This document shows, piece by piece, positions 8,852-17,696 of a stretch of DNA of 64,000 nt (the stretch's first letter is position 1; every line of letters begins with the position of its first letter). The stretch lies in NCBI RefSeq assembly GCF_014641455.1, contig NZ_BMHT01000004.1:301422-365421 (forward strand), written 5' to 3'. The position numbers and the translations under genes were made by a program. This stretch comes from Hymenobacter cavernae. GTDB taxonomy: Bacteria > Bacteroidota > Bacteroidia > Cytophagales > Hymenobacteraceae. A model generated the notes under the pieces. The model saw only the letters and a list, made by a program, of their open reading frames with translations. It was not told where the DNA came from and made no database searches.

Positions 8852-10372
8852 CTAGTACCCTGGGTTCTGCGTCAGCACAGGATTGGTTTGTATTTCCTGA
8901 ATCGGTACAGGGAACAGCAGGTCGTGGCTGTCGATGGTGTTGGTAGAGGCGTTGCGGGCGAAGTAGGCGTTCATCACCTGAATAGCGCGGTTCGTGCCGT
9001 TGCGCTCGGTGCGCACGAGGTCGAACCAGCGGTGCCCTTCCATGTTCAACTCCAGGCGGCGCTCTAGCTCTAGCCGGTCGCGCAGCGTGGCTTGGGTGGT
9101 CGCGATGGGCAGGTCGACGGTGGCGTTGGCGGTAGTCGCGGGCAGGTTGCGCGAGCGACGAATGACGCGGTTCACGGCGTCGAGGGCTTGCGTGGTGGGG
9201 CCACTGCGTTCGTTTATTGCTTCTGCGTACATCAAAAGCACGTCGGCGTAGCGTAGCACAATCCAGTCGTTTTCGGCGTCGGTCGAGCTAGTGGGCGTGT
9301 CGATGTATTTCTTGGTGTAGTACACTGTGCGGTTTTGGCTGTCGGTGCCGGTGCCGTAGGAAGCGGCGGCGCGCACGTCGGTGCTGCCACTGGCGGTAAA
9401 GGCAGCCACCAAGTCAGGATCAACGGAGTTGAACTGCTGCGGACTACCCGACCCACCGTTCACGGCCGTTACCGCAATGGGCAGAAACCAGTTGGTGAAC
9501 GGGCTGCCAATACCTAGCCCGCCCTTGCTGTAGCGCACCGCAAACAGAATCTCGTTGTTCATCTCGTTGCTCGTCAAGAAGATATTGGCGTAGCTAGCCT
9601 GCAACGAATACGTAGTGCCCGTGACAAGCGGCTGGAGCTTGTCGGCGGCTTGCTGGTACTTCTTCTGCGTGAGATACACCTTGCCGAGCAAGCCCGTAGC
9701 GGCTCCTTTCGTAGCCCGACCTAGGTTGGCCGCAGTTTGCGTGACGGGCAGGTTGTTCTCGGCAAAAGCTAGGTCCTCTTCAATCAGCGCGTACACCTGC
9801 TCGGCTGGCACGCGGCCAAATTGGTAGGCGTCGGGGATGGAAGCAATTTCGCCGGTCACCAGCGGCACATCGCCCCAAATGCGCACGGCGTTGAAGTACG
9901 TCAGGGCCCGGATGAAGCGCGCTTCCGCGTAGAGGCGGTTGCGCGTGGCCTCCGTCAGCTTCACGGCGCCGGCCCGGCTCAGCACAATGTTGCAGCGGGC
10001 AATGGCGCGGTACGTGGCCAGCCAGTGGCTTTGCAGGTGCGTATTGTCGCTGACGAGGGTGAAGTCGTTGAACTCGTTGAGCCGCTCGCCCGAAGTCAGC
10101 GCGAAGCTATTGTCGGAAGTCACTTCGGCGTACAGAAAAATGCCCCGGTTGCTGGGCGACGACTTGCCGTAGAGCTCCTGCAAGGAAGAGTAAGCGGCCG
10201 TCACGGCGGTCAGAATGCTCAGCGAATCGTTGTAGCCTTCGGTGGTCGGCACCCGCGTCGGGTCATTCAAGTCGATGAACTCTTTGTTGCACGAGGTAGT
10301 GCCCAGCGCACCCAGGCCAAGCAGCGCCGCCACGCTGATGCTGGCGAGTATATTCTTGTAGTGGAAAGTCAT
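8852..10372 (-). CDS. SusD/RagB-family outer-membrane glycan-binding lipoprotein
   Basis: Surface lid of the SusCD importer that captures oligosaccharides. The 506-residue protein starts MTFHYKNILASISVAALLGL and has a lipobox ending TTSC near residue 28. The N-terminal NKEFIDLNDPTRVPTTEGY and the C-terminal block RRLELNMEGHRWFDLVR are standard for this family, as is RYADVLLMYAEAIN before it. It follows the SusC gene by 29 bp, as is usual for the pair. Specificity for xylan-derived oligosaccharides is inferred only from the GH10/GH2/GH3 genes that follow. Confidence 0.95.
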   Translation of the reverse strand: MTFHYKNILASISVAALLGLGALGTTSCNKEFIDLNDPTRVPTTEGYNDSLSILTAVTAAYSSLQELYGKSSPSNRGIFLYAEVTSDNSFALTSGERLNEFNDFTLVSDNTHLQSHWLATYRAIARCNIVLSRAGAVKLTEATRNRLYAEARFIRALTYFNAVRIWGDVPLVTGEIASIPDAYQFGRVPAEQVYALIEEDLAFAENNLPVTQTAANLGRATKGAATGLLGKVYLTQKKYQQAADKLQPLVTGTTYSLQASYANIFLTSNEMNNEILFAVRYSKGGLGIGSPFTNWFLPIAVTAVNGGSGSPQQFNSVDPDLVAAFTASGSTDVRAAASYGTGTDSQNRTVYYTKKYIDTPTSSTDAENDWIVLRYADVLLMYAEAINERSGPTTQALDAVNRVIRRSRNLPATTANATVDLPIATTQATLRDRLELERRLELNMEGHRWFDLVRTERNGTNRAIQVMNAYFARNASTNTIDSHDLLFPVPIQEIQTNPVLTQNPGY

Positions 10373-10401
10373 GGGAGGGAGAGGAAATTTTGATGCGCTG
10401 T

Positions 10402-13400
10402 TTAGAAGCCAACCTGGATGCCCAGCGTGAGGGTGCGGTTCATGGGGTAAGAGCCCTGATCTACCCCGTAGGTGGGATTGGTCGAGTTGCCGTAGTTGTT
10501 CGCTTCGGGGTTGTAGCCGATGTACTTGGTGAAGGTGTACACGTTCTGAGCCGAGGCGTAGACATTGGCGCTTTGCAGACCAACTTTCTTAGACCAGCTA
10601 TCGGGCAAATTGTAGCGCAACGTAATGTTGCGGATGCGCAGGAACGAAGCGTCGTGGATGAAATACGAGTTGAACTGCGTGCGCAACGACGAAGCCGTGG
10701 TAGCGCGGGGCGTTTTGCCGTCGCCGGGGTTTTCCGGGCTGCGCCACCGGTCGAGCAGGGCGGTGCGGCCGTTCACTTGGCCGGGGAAGTTGAACGTGTA
10801 TCGGTCGCCGCCGTAGAGCACGTCGTTGCCCAAGGAGCCTTGCAGCGTCACGCCCAGCGACAACGCTTTGTAGCCGAAGGTGTTCTGCAAGCCGTAGGTG
10901 AAGTTCGGAAACGGATTGCCAATGACGCCAATGTCCGCCGCGTTGATCTGGCCGTCGCCGTTCTTGTCGGCAAACTTGAAGTCGCCGGGCTGCACCGCTA
11001 GGTTGCTAGCCGTCCACTTGGGGCTGTTGTCCACGTCGTTCTGGTCGCGGTACACGCCGGCTTGCTCGTAGCCGTAAAACACGCCCAGCGGTTGCCCCGG
11101 CACCACCCGAATCGAGCTGGTGTAGCCGAATATGGCGTCGAAGGTGATTTGCTCGTTGGTGCCCGCTAGCGCTAGCACCTTGTTGCGGTTGAGCGTGAAG
11201 TTGGCCGCTGTGCTCCAGGTAAAGTCGCCTTTCACGATGTTGGCCGTGTTCAGCTGGATTTCTAGGCCGCGGTTGCGCACTTCGCCCACGTTGGCCAACG
11301 CCCGCGTTGAGAAACCTAGCACCGCCGGAATATTACGGTTGAGCAGCAAGTCGGTGGTGTTGCGCTGGTAAGCGGCCACCGTCAGGTACACCCGGTCGCG
11401 GAACAAACCTAGGTCGAAGCCGGCGTCAAACTGCGTGTTGGTTTCCCACCCTAAGTCGCGGATGGCCACGCCGTTGGGCGAGAAGCCATAGGCGCGGGTG
11501 CCGGTACCAGCGCCGAACGCGTAGTTGGTCGCCGTCTGGTAGCTCTGGTAGTTATAGTCGCCGATGTTGTTGTTGCCCGTTACGCCGTAGGAAGCGCGCA
11601 GCTTCAACTCACTGATGGCCGGAACGGCCTTAATAAAGTTTTCCTCGCCCACGCGCCAGGCCAGCGCCAACGACGGGAACGTGGCAAACCGATTATCGGG
11701 GCCGAAGCGCGAGGAGCCGTCGGTACGCAGGGCCGCCGTCAGGATGTAGCGTTCCTTGAAGGCATAATCGAGGCGGCCGAATACCGATGTCAGCGAGTTG
11801 GCCGCGTACGACGCTTGGCCGAAAATCTGGCCGGCGGCGGTTACGTACTCTAGGTCGGTGTTGGTGTAGGTGCCGGTCTGGCCGAGCACTGTGCTGCCCT
11901 CGTTGGTGTTGCGCTGAGCCGAGTAGCCGGCCAGCAGCGTCACGCTGTGGTCCGTGGCAAAAGTGCGGTTGTAAGTCGCCGTATTTTCCCACACCCAGTT
12001 CAGGTTCGTGCTGTTGAGCTGCCGGGCGTCGATGTTGTTCAGCGTAGGGTTCGAAAGATTAGCGAGCTGGTTGCTGGCGGTGCCTAGGGTAGCCGGCACG
12101 TAAATACCGCGGCGGGTGTTTAGCAGCTCGGCGCCGAAGTTGGTGTGCAGCGTTAGCCCTTTTGCCACCTCATAATCGAGGGTGGCGGTACCTAGGCCGC
12201 GCACAGCATTGGCGCGGTCCTTATACAGGTCGATAGCGGACACCGGGTTTAGCAGATCGAGCGGCTGCGTGAGGGCACTACCCACGCCATTGCGCACGTT
12301 GGCGTAGTCGCCGTTGGGAAGGCGCACCGGCACGATGGGTGGCATAATCAGCGCTGACGTGATGATGGCCGTTTCGCCGCCCGGCCCGCCGCCCGAGATG
12401 TTGCCGCCGTTGTAGCTCCCCGAAATCGGCTTCACGTCGGTGCGGGTGAAATTGGGAGCTAGGCTCAACCCTAGCTTTACTTTTTTGCTTAGCTGGGCGT
12501 CGTAGTTGGCGCGCAACGAAAAGCGTTCAAAACCGGTATTACGCACCACACCGGTTTGCTTGAAGTAACCGCCCGAGATGTAGAAGCGCGAGTTGTTGGT
12601 GCCGCCGCTGGCCGACAGCTGGTATTGCTGTTGCACGCCGGTGCGGAAGATTTCGTCCTGCCAATCAGTAGCAGGTAGGGCAGGTGCGCCGGGTTGCAGG
12701 CTAGCCGGCACGGCCCTGTTGGTCGCGGCAAACGAGTCGCGGAGGTAATCTAGGAACTCGTCGCGATTCATCAAGTCGATGCGCTTGGCTACCTGGATAA
12801 TGCCAGAATTAGCCGTGAAGTTGAAGCGCGTTTTCCCATCCTCGCGCCCGCGCTTGGTGGTCACGATAACGATGCCGTTGCCCCCGCGCGAACCGTAAAT
12901 GGCACAAGCCGCCGCATCTTTCAGAATCTGAATCGATTGAATGTCGCCCGGCGGAATCTGGTAGTAGCTGTCGGGGCTGTTGAGCGGGTAGCCATCCACC
13001 ACGTACAGCGGACTATTACCCGCCGAAATAGAACCTAGCCCCCGAATGCGGATAACGGCGCCCGCGCCCGGTTCCCCCGAAGGCTCCGTGATTTGCGCCC
13101 CCGCCACCAAGCCCACGAGCGCTTCGGAAGGAGAAGCTACTGGCAGCAGCTCCACATCCTTCGCCGCCACCGACGAAATAGAAGTAGCCAGCAGTTTTTT
13201 CTCCTGCACGCCGTAGCCAACAACTACCACTTCGCCCAGGGCTTTGGTATCTTCGGCGAGCGTCACGCTCAAGTTGCTAGTAGCGCCTGTAATCGGGACT
13301 TCCTTACGCGTGTAGCCTACAAAGCTGAAAACCAGCGTGCTGTTTTCCGGCACGTTGAGGGTAAAGCTGCCATCGGGGCCAGTGCCGGTGCCAATGGCTG

Positions 13401-13854
13401 CGCCTTTCACCACCACCGTCACGCCTGGTAACCCTTCTCCCTTGGCGTCCACCACTTTCCCCGAAACCGGCACATCCGCCGTCGATTTGCCGGGGCTAGG
13501 CTGACTCAGGATGATGCGGTTGTTGCGCACTTCGTACTGAATCTTGCGGGGCGCCAGTAGCTCATCCAGTACCTGCGTGAGCGGCTTCTCCTCAACCTGC
13601 AAGGTCACGCGGCGGTCGGAGCCGATGAGCGACGGACTGTAGACAAACCGCACGTTGAGTTGCTTTTCCAGCTGGTTGAGCACTGACTCAATCGTTTGCG
13701 CTTCGACAGAGAAAGATACTTTGCGCTCCAGCACCACCTGCGCAATGACTGGTCTAGGGGCGGCTATACTAGCTAATGGGCTAGTCAGCAACAGACTACA
13801 CGCAACTAGCCGAGCGGGATACCAGCGTCGCGTGAAAGGTACACGGTTTTTCAT
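10402..13854 (-). CDS. SusC/RagA TonB-dependent outer-membrane importer with STN signalling domain
   Basis: Barrel transporter of 1150 residues for oligosaccharide uptake, energised by TonB. Order: signal peptide (ending about residue 38), STN domain (about 45-118, KVSFSVEAQTIESVLNQLEK), carboxypeptidase-regulatory-like domain (about 130-210, VSGKVVDAKGEGLPGVTVVV), a TonB-box-like region then plug (GEVVVVGYGVQEKK through NGIVIVTTKRG), and the barrel ending in TLGIQVGF with a terminal aromatic. The STN domain is what contacts a FecR-type anti-sigma factor, and fecR plus an ECF sigma gene lie directly upstream. So substrate binding should switch on this locus by trans-envelope signalling. Confidence 0.96.
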   Translation of the reverse strand: MKNRVPFTRRWYPARLVACSLLLTSPLASIAAPRPVIAQVVLERKVSFSVEAQTIESVLNQLEKQLNVRFVYSPSLIGSDRRVTLQVEEKPLTQVLDELLAPRKIQYEVRNNRIILSQPSPGKSTADVPVSGKVVDAKGEGLPGVTVVVKGAAIGTGTGPDGSFTLNVPENSTLVFSFVGYTRKEVPITGATSNLSVTLAEDTKALGEVVVVGYGVQEKKLLATSISSVAAKDVELLPVASPSEALVGLVAGAQITEPSGEPGAGAVIRIRGLGSISAGNSPLYVVDGYPLNSPDSYYQIPPGDIQSIQILKDAAACAIYGSRGGNGIVIVTTKRGREDGKTRFNFTANSGIIQVAKRIDLMNRDEFLDYLRDSFAATNRAVPASLQPGAPALPATDWQDEIFRTGVQQQYQLSASGGTNNSRFYISGGYFKQTGVVRNTGFERFSLRANYDAQLSKKVKLGLSLAPNFTRTDVKPISGSYNGGNISGGGPGGETAIITSALIMPPIVPVRLPNGDYANVRNGVGSALTQPLDLLNPVSAIDLYKDRANAVRGLGTATLDYEVAKGLTLHTNFGAELLNTRRGIYVPATLGTASNQLANLSNPTLNNIDARQLNSTNLNWVWENTATYNRTFATDHSVTLLAGYSAQRNTNEGSTVLGQTGTYTNTDLEYVTAAGQIFGQASYAANSLTSVFGRLDYAFKERYILTAALRTDGSSRFGPDNRFATFPSLALAWRVGEENFIKAVPAISELKLRASYGVTGNNNIGDYNYQSYQTATNYAFGAGTGTRAYGFSPNGVAIRDLGWETNTQFDAGFDLGLFRDRVYLTVAAYQRNTTDLLLNRNIPAVLGFSTRALANVGEVRNRGLEIQLNTANIVKGDFTWSTAANFTLNRNKVLALAGTNEQITFDAIFGYTSSIRVVPGQPLGVFYGYEQAGVYRDQNDVDNSPKWTASNLAVQPGDFKFADKNGDGQINAADIGVIGNPFPNFTYGLQNTFGYKALSLGVTLQGSLGNDVLYGGDRYTFNFPGQVNGRTALLDRWRSPENPGDGKTPRATTASSLRTQFNSYFIHDASFLRIRNITLRYNLPDSWSKKVGLQSANVYASAQNVYTFTKYIGYNPEANNYGNSTNPTYGVDQGSYPMNRTLTLGIQVGF

Positions 13855-14038
13855 AGGCCGAAATCGTTTGCAGTGGAAATAGATGGGTTTTTAGAAGGCA
13901 AAGAGAACCTAGCACGCTTGCCTTGCGCGTGTTGCCTGGTTGTTTATCGTCATCAACTCCTCGGAAGGAAGTACTGATTGGTTGCTGAGTGGGAAGCGGG
14001 CTATGATCAAGGAAAGCCAGCATCAGAAGAAAGCCGAA

Positions 14039-15100
14039 CTACGATCTACTGGACTTGCAGCCGGTGCTCTCAAAGATTATCTGCGCGTCATCCGCTCGTT
14101 TGTAGCTGCCATTCAGTGCCTTACATAAGACATCGAGCTGCTCAAACAATGGCCCATCATCAAAGGCGATGGTGATGGTGCACTCGCGGAGCTTAATTGG
14201 GTCATACACGATATTCACGCCGTAGGCTTTCTCCAAAGCTGCCAGTACTTCCGTCACGGGGCGCTTCTTGAAATCCAGCACCTGCGCCGCCAGGATTACA
14301 GGTTTCGTAACCAGTTCCTTTTCTAAATGCTGCGTCTTAGTAGAGTACACTGCCTGCTGGTTGGGCAGCAGAACTACGCCGTTGAAATTCGGGTGAGCAG
14401 GGGTGGCGTTCAGCTGTGCACCTTTGCGCGCCTGCACTGCCACGCGACCTTCCCGGACCGCTACCCTAGCTTCATTGCCGGTATAAGCCGTCACTATAAA
14501 GCTGGTACCTAGCACGGTTGTGATTACTTTATCGGTGTACACCAGAAAAGGACGGGCTGGGTTCTTGGCTACTTTAAAGAAGGCTTGCCCGGTTAAGTGC
14601 ACTTCGCGGCGGGCACCGGTCAGGCCAACTTGGTAGCGCAGGTGGCTGCCGGGGTACAGCGTTACGCGGCTGCCATCCACCAAGTCGAGCGTTTGGGCCT
14701 GCTGAAGCGTATTGACCTGATCCAGCCACTGCGAAGCTGCCGTTAGTGTAGCTAGCTCTGTATTGCGCTGATGCCGTTGGAGCAGCCACCAACCTAGCCC
14801 CATGCTGAGAACAAACACGGCAGCTGCCGCCCAGCGGCTGGCTTGCGTGCGCCAGAAGGAAAGGGGCCGCATTAGTACGGGTGTTTCGACCAACTCTTCC
14901 TGCTCCTCGCCGTCCGTGAGCTGCACGATGCGGCGCCACATCTCAGCCCGAACTTCCTCGTGCAGGCTGCGGTCGAGGATCAGGTTTTCCTCCTGACCTA
15001 GCTGCTCACTCCATTTCTCCACCAGCTGCTGCTCACCGGGCCGGCTCTGGCCGTCGAGGTAGCGTTGGAGCAATGATTCGAATTCAGCTTGGGTCATCAT
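14039..15100 (-). CDS. FecR-family anti-sigma factor
   Basis: Inner-membrane regulator of 353 residues. The cytoplasmic N-terminal part (about 1-85) holds the sigma partner. One membrane helix follows (AAAVFVLSMGLGWWLL, about residues 92-107). The periplasmic FecR domain has the pattern DGSRVTLYPGSHLRYQV, then GQAFFKVAKNPARPFLVYT. A C-terminal STN-like or DUF4974 region (VLAALEKAYGVNIVYD) ends the protein. Two adjacent ATGs (15100 and 15097) are possible starts. It sits between its sigma gene and the SusC gene it should sense. Confidence 0.93.
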   Translation of the reverse strand: MMTQAEFESLLQRYLDGQSRPGEQQLVEKWSEQLGQEENLILDRSLHEEVRAEMWRRIVQLTDGEEQEELVETPVLMRPLSFWRTQASRWAAAAVFVLSMGLGWWLLQRHQRNTELATLTAASQWLDQVNTLQQAQTLDLVDGSRVTLYPGSHLRYQVGLTGARREVHLTGQAFFKVAKNPARPFLVYTDKVITTVLGTSFIVTAYTGNEARVAVREGRVAVQARKGAQLNATPAHPNFNGVVLLPNQQAVYSTKTQHLEKELVTKPVILAAQVLDFKKRPVTEVLAALEKAYGVNIVYDPIKLRECTITIAFDDGPLFEQLDVLCKALNGSYKRADDAQIIFESTGCKSSRS

Positions 15101-15235
15101 ACGGGAGCAGGAGGGCGTCTATTGAGGAAGACGCGCAACTTCTGGTAACCCCTAAATGCCTGGTGAATTTTTTTCTGGTGTATTACTGCTTGCTGTATAT
15201 GTATTTGGCATTCAACAAATTGCTGTGTAAAATAT

Positions 15236-15832
15236 TTACCGAATAAATAGAAAAATCGTAGCTGCCAGCGTGAAGTCTCGCAGATAGGTGCGCAACAACT
15301 TTAAGGATTTGGTGAGGTGATACTCCACGGCTTTCGGCGATAGATTCAACTGCGTCGCAATGTCGGCTACGGGAATGTGCTCCAGGCGGCTCAGCCGAAA
15401 AATCTCCCGCGACTGTTCAGGCAAGCGTAGCAACGCTTTGGCAAACGCCTCCGATAAATCGGTGGCGGCAAGCAGGTGTTCGGTTTCCTGGCTAGTCTCG
15501 GTCTGGTAGCGGCGGCAATAATCGGCGTAGGCCGCCCGCACCTGATGGGCGCGCAAATACCCGATGACCCGGCGGTTGATGGCGGCCAGTAAATAGTACT
15601 CTAGCTGCTGAATGGCCTGCTCGGCCCGTTTGTGCCAAAGCGTCGCAAATAAGTCCTGCACCAGCTCCTCGGCTATTTCGCGGGATTTTAGCTTGCGGTA
15701 AGCTACCGCAAACACGCGGTACCAATACCGTTCATAGATTTCTGCGAAAGCCGCGCGGTTATCGGCTGCCAAGGCTGCTAGTAGTGCGTCGTCAGTCCAG
15801 GAAATACAAGCTCGCAGCGGTACAGAAGTCAC
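15236..15832 (-). CDS. ECF RNA polymerase sigma factor (FecI/RpoE type)
   Basis: Directs RNA polymerase to the xylan-locus promoters when released by FecR. The 198-residue protein has sigma region 2 (AFAEIYERYWYRVFAVAYRKL, EIAEELVQDLFATLW) and region 4 (LPEQSREIFRLSRLEHIPVADIATQLNLS as helix-turn-helix, then KAVEYHLTKSLKLLR). The longest frame starts at a GTG (15832); no in-frame ATG was found nearby, so GTG is the probable start. A hydrophobic tail (LAATIFLFIR) ends the protein, which is a little odd for a soluble sigma factor. Confidence 0.92.
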   Translation of the reverse strand: MTSVPLRACISWTDDALLAALAADNRAAFAEIYERYWYRVFAVAYRKLKSREIAEELVQDLFATLWHKRAEQAIQQLEYYLLAAINRRVIGYLRAHQVRAAYADYCRRYQTETSQETEHLLAATDLSEAFAKALLRLPEQSREIFRLSRLEHIPVADIATQLNLSPKAVEYHLTKSLKLLRTYLRDFTLAATIFLFIR

Positions 15833-15932
15833 GAACAGGAAAGATGAGCTAGGTGATAAGCGGCCTATAGTATAGCTTTTTCGTTTGTAAAATGGTCAAT
15901 TTATTTCCAGTCAAGATAAAGTGAGTAACACA

Positions 15933-15975
15933 AAAAACCACTCCCACAGCTGGTCTGCGTGAGAGTGGGTTTTGT
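15933..15975 (-). terminator. Intrinsic terminator after the S1/P1 nuclease gene
   Basis: On the minus strand an imperfect stem (ACCCACTCTCAC pairing with GTGGGAGTGGT) is followed by six Ts. It separates the nuclease transcript from the sigma gene. Confidence 0.65.
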
Positions 15976-16048
15976 TTACGGGCTAACAGCATACGTCGCG
16001 GCTATGCATGCCGGCCTTCGCGGAATAACGTCCGCGCTGTGCCGGCCG

Positions 16049-16840
16049 CTAGCCTAAAAGCTCATTCAGCAAGCCGGCAAGCCGGATGCCGGCTTGCAGC
16101 ACGCGCTGCTCTACCAGTGTTGCGTGCGCCGGGTAGTAGCGAAAGTCAAAGGTATTGTTCTGCGCCGCGGCTTCCTGGTAGAGGGGCGCACTGAGTTGGT
16201 ACGATTCGAACAGCCACGTTATAGGCGCGTCGTGCTGCCACTGTCGAATCTGGGCGCTGCTGGCGTGGTCGTAGGCACGGGCCAACTCCAGGTAGGTCAA
16301 GCCCTGGTACTCGATCAGGCCACTATCCCAGAGGCCATGCAGGTTGGTGTCTTTTCCCTGAAACTTGACCTTGATGTCGTTGCCGCCTTTGTCTTCGGCG
16401 TGGCTGGCGTGCATGGGCTGGTGAATGTCGCCGACCAGGTGCACGATAAACTTTAGGGCAAACGCTCTATCCTCCTTCGCCTTAGTGGGGTCTTTCACCT
16501 GCTGCATCATCTGTTGCAGGGCCGAGTAGGCGTTTGGCTCTGTTAGCGCCTGTACGGCCTTCGCATAGGGCGCGTAAGCTAGGCCCGACAGGTGTTCGAA
16601 CTCCGTATAGTGCCAGGGCGACGTATAGCGAAACTCCGGGCGAGAGCGGATTTCGTCGGGAAAGGTGCTGACCAACGCCAGGGTTTCGTGGCCGAGCAGC
16701 TGCGCCACTTCCCGGCGAGCTTTGGCGCTCAGATGATGCTCGGCAATAGTGCCAATGGCACGGTGCCCCACCACGCCCCAGGCCAATAGCTGCAAGGGCA
16801 AAAGCAGGATGAGGAGCAGCGCACTGTATTTCTTAAACAT
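16049..16840 (-). CDS. S1/P1-type zinc nuclease
   Basis: Exported endonuclease for single-stranded RNA and DNA, typically also a 3'-nucleotidase, of 263 residues. The signal peptide is predicted to be cut before Trp21 in LLAWGVVGH. That matters because in this family the mature N-terminal Trp is itself a zinc ligand. Further ligands are visible in FPDEIR, SPWHYTEF, HLVGDIHQPMHASH (residues about 137-150), GGNDIKV and NLHGLWDSGL. All nine-ligand motifs seem present. A GC-rich run before the stop belongs to the gene. It stands alone with its own terminator; together with the phosphate genes to the right it suggests nucleic-acid scavenging. Confidence 0.93.
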   Translation of the reverse strand: MFKKYSALLLILLLPLQLLAWGVVGHRAIGTIAEHHLSAKARREVAQLLGHETLALVSTFPDEIRSRPEFRYTSPWHYTEFEHLSGLAYAPYAKAVQALTEPNAYSALQQMMQQVKDPTKAKEDRAFALKFIVHLVGDIHQPMHASHAEDKGGNDIKVKFQGKDTNLHGLWDSGLIEYQGLTYLELARAYDHASSAQIRQWQHDAPITWLFESYQLSAPLYQEAAAQNNTFDFRYYPAHATLVEQRVLQAGIRLAGLLNELLG

Positions 16841-17169
16841 GAAAAAGAGTTTTAGGAGGAAGGAGAAGCGGCAAAAGTAAAGAGCCTGCTGAATTGCCTG
16901 GATAGTAGGAGAGAGGATGGTGGAATTTCCCTGGGCTCTGTTTTTAGAAGCAGCTAAGATTAGAAGGAGCAGTCAGGCTCACTTGCATGCGCGTTTGAGT
17001 GCCGCAAAGCTAGGTGACCTAGGTTGCGCAAGTGTTCATCTTGGCGCTGCTGATGGCAGACTATGCTTAAACATAACCGCTGCGTCATACTCTGGTAACA
17101 GCGGCGCTGCACCTTTGCAGCGTAAGAAAGCGATACAATAAGAAGATACTAGTATTCATTAGCTGAATC

Positions 17170-17199
17170 AGCCCCGGCGCTGCAACGTCGGGGCTTTTG
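17170..17199 (+). terminator. Intrinsic terminator
   Basis: Stem AGCCCCG (17170-17176) pairs with CGGGGCT (17189-17195) and runs into TTTT. No annotated plus-strand gene precedes it, so it probably ends a small RNA or an unrecognised short gene. Confidence 0.65.
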
Positions 17200-17355
17200 C
17201 GTTGTTCTAAGTTACCCGAGCGGTTTTGTTTTCTGCACAGCTAAACGCTTGAAACGCAGTCATCAGTAACGCTGATCAGGCTTGTGCAGTCCTGGGAAGG
17301 TGAAAACGTAACACGGAAAAATGCCGCTACGGTGGAGCTGCGTGTCGAAAACTGC

Positions 17356-17363
17356 TACCTTTG
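17356..17363 (+). promoter_or_regulatory. Bacteroidota -7 promoter element TACCTTTG
   Basis: Exact TAnnTTTG match 19 bp before the ATG of the 32-residue membrane protein, so the transcript would have a very short leader. Confidence 0.55.
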
Positions 17364-17381
17364 GGGCAACCTAATCACCCT

Positions 17382-17480
17382 ATGGAACCTACTTCTACCT
17401 CTTCGCGCGACGAACTGATTGTTGTCGTTTTCATGGCCAGCATGGTTGTGCTAGCCGCCTTGTATTACTTGCTGGCTTAG
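17382..17480 (+). CDS. Candidate 32-residue single-pass membrane protein
   Basis: A short frame too small for routine gene calling: hydrophilic start MEPTSTSSRDE, then one membrane helix VVVFMASMVVLAALYYLLA reaching the stop. A consensus -7 element lies 19 bp upstream and an intrinsic terminator 70 bp after the stop. This makes a self-contained transcription unit of about 200 bp. Function is unknown; such proteins often modulate larger membrane complexes, but nothing here shows a partner. Confidence 0.55.
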   Translation: MEPTSTSSRDELIVVVFMASMVVLAALYYLLA

Positions 17481-17552
17481 GGCTCACTTCATTACAAGTG
17501 AGTTTGCTCTTTGCCGGCCGTCAATCATCCTAAACTACTTACCACCCCCCAG

Positions 17553-17580
17553 AAGCCGCAGCCACTTGGCCGCGGCTTTT
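17553..17580 (+). terminator. Intrinsic terminator of the tiny membrane-protein gene
   Basis: AAGCCGC (17553-17559) pairs with GCGGCTT (17572-17578), followed by TT and TG. It separates the small gene from the phosphate transporter. Confidence 0.7.
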
Positions 17581-17696
17581 GCATTTCAGCGCGCCGGCCG
17601 CTTCGGTAACAATTTCTTCATGGCGGCGGCGTGCCCCCGAGCTTGGCCGCTACGTTGGATGAAGTACGCGCGGCAAATGCTGCGTGCTCCGTCCGT

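Larger units (their letters stand above)
16841..17381. other. Intergenic region with a small terminator-ended transcript candidate
   Basis: About 540 bp between the nuclease and a tiny membrane protein. A CACCTTTG stretch near 17108 resembles a -7 promoter and is followed about 60 bp later by a strong terminator (17170-17199). A short RNA could therefore be made between them. A 74-codon open frame at 16917-17141 has no recognisable features and I do not call it. Confidence 0.4.

Noticed and set aside
16917..17141. 74-codon plus-strand open frame
   Set aside because: No domain, no promoter in the right place, and composition like random translation.
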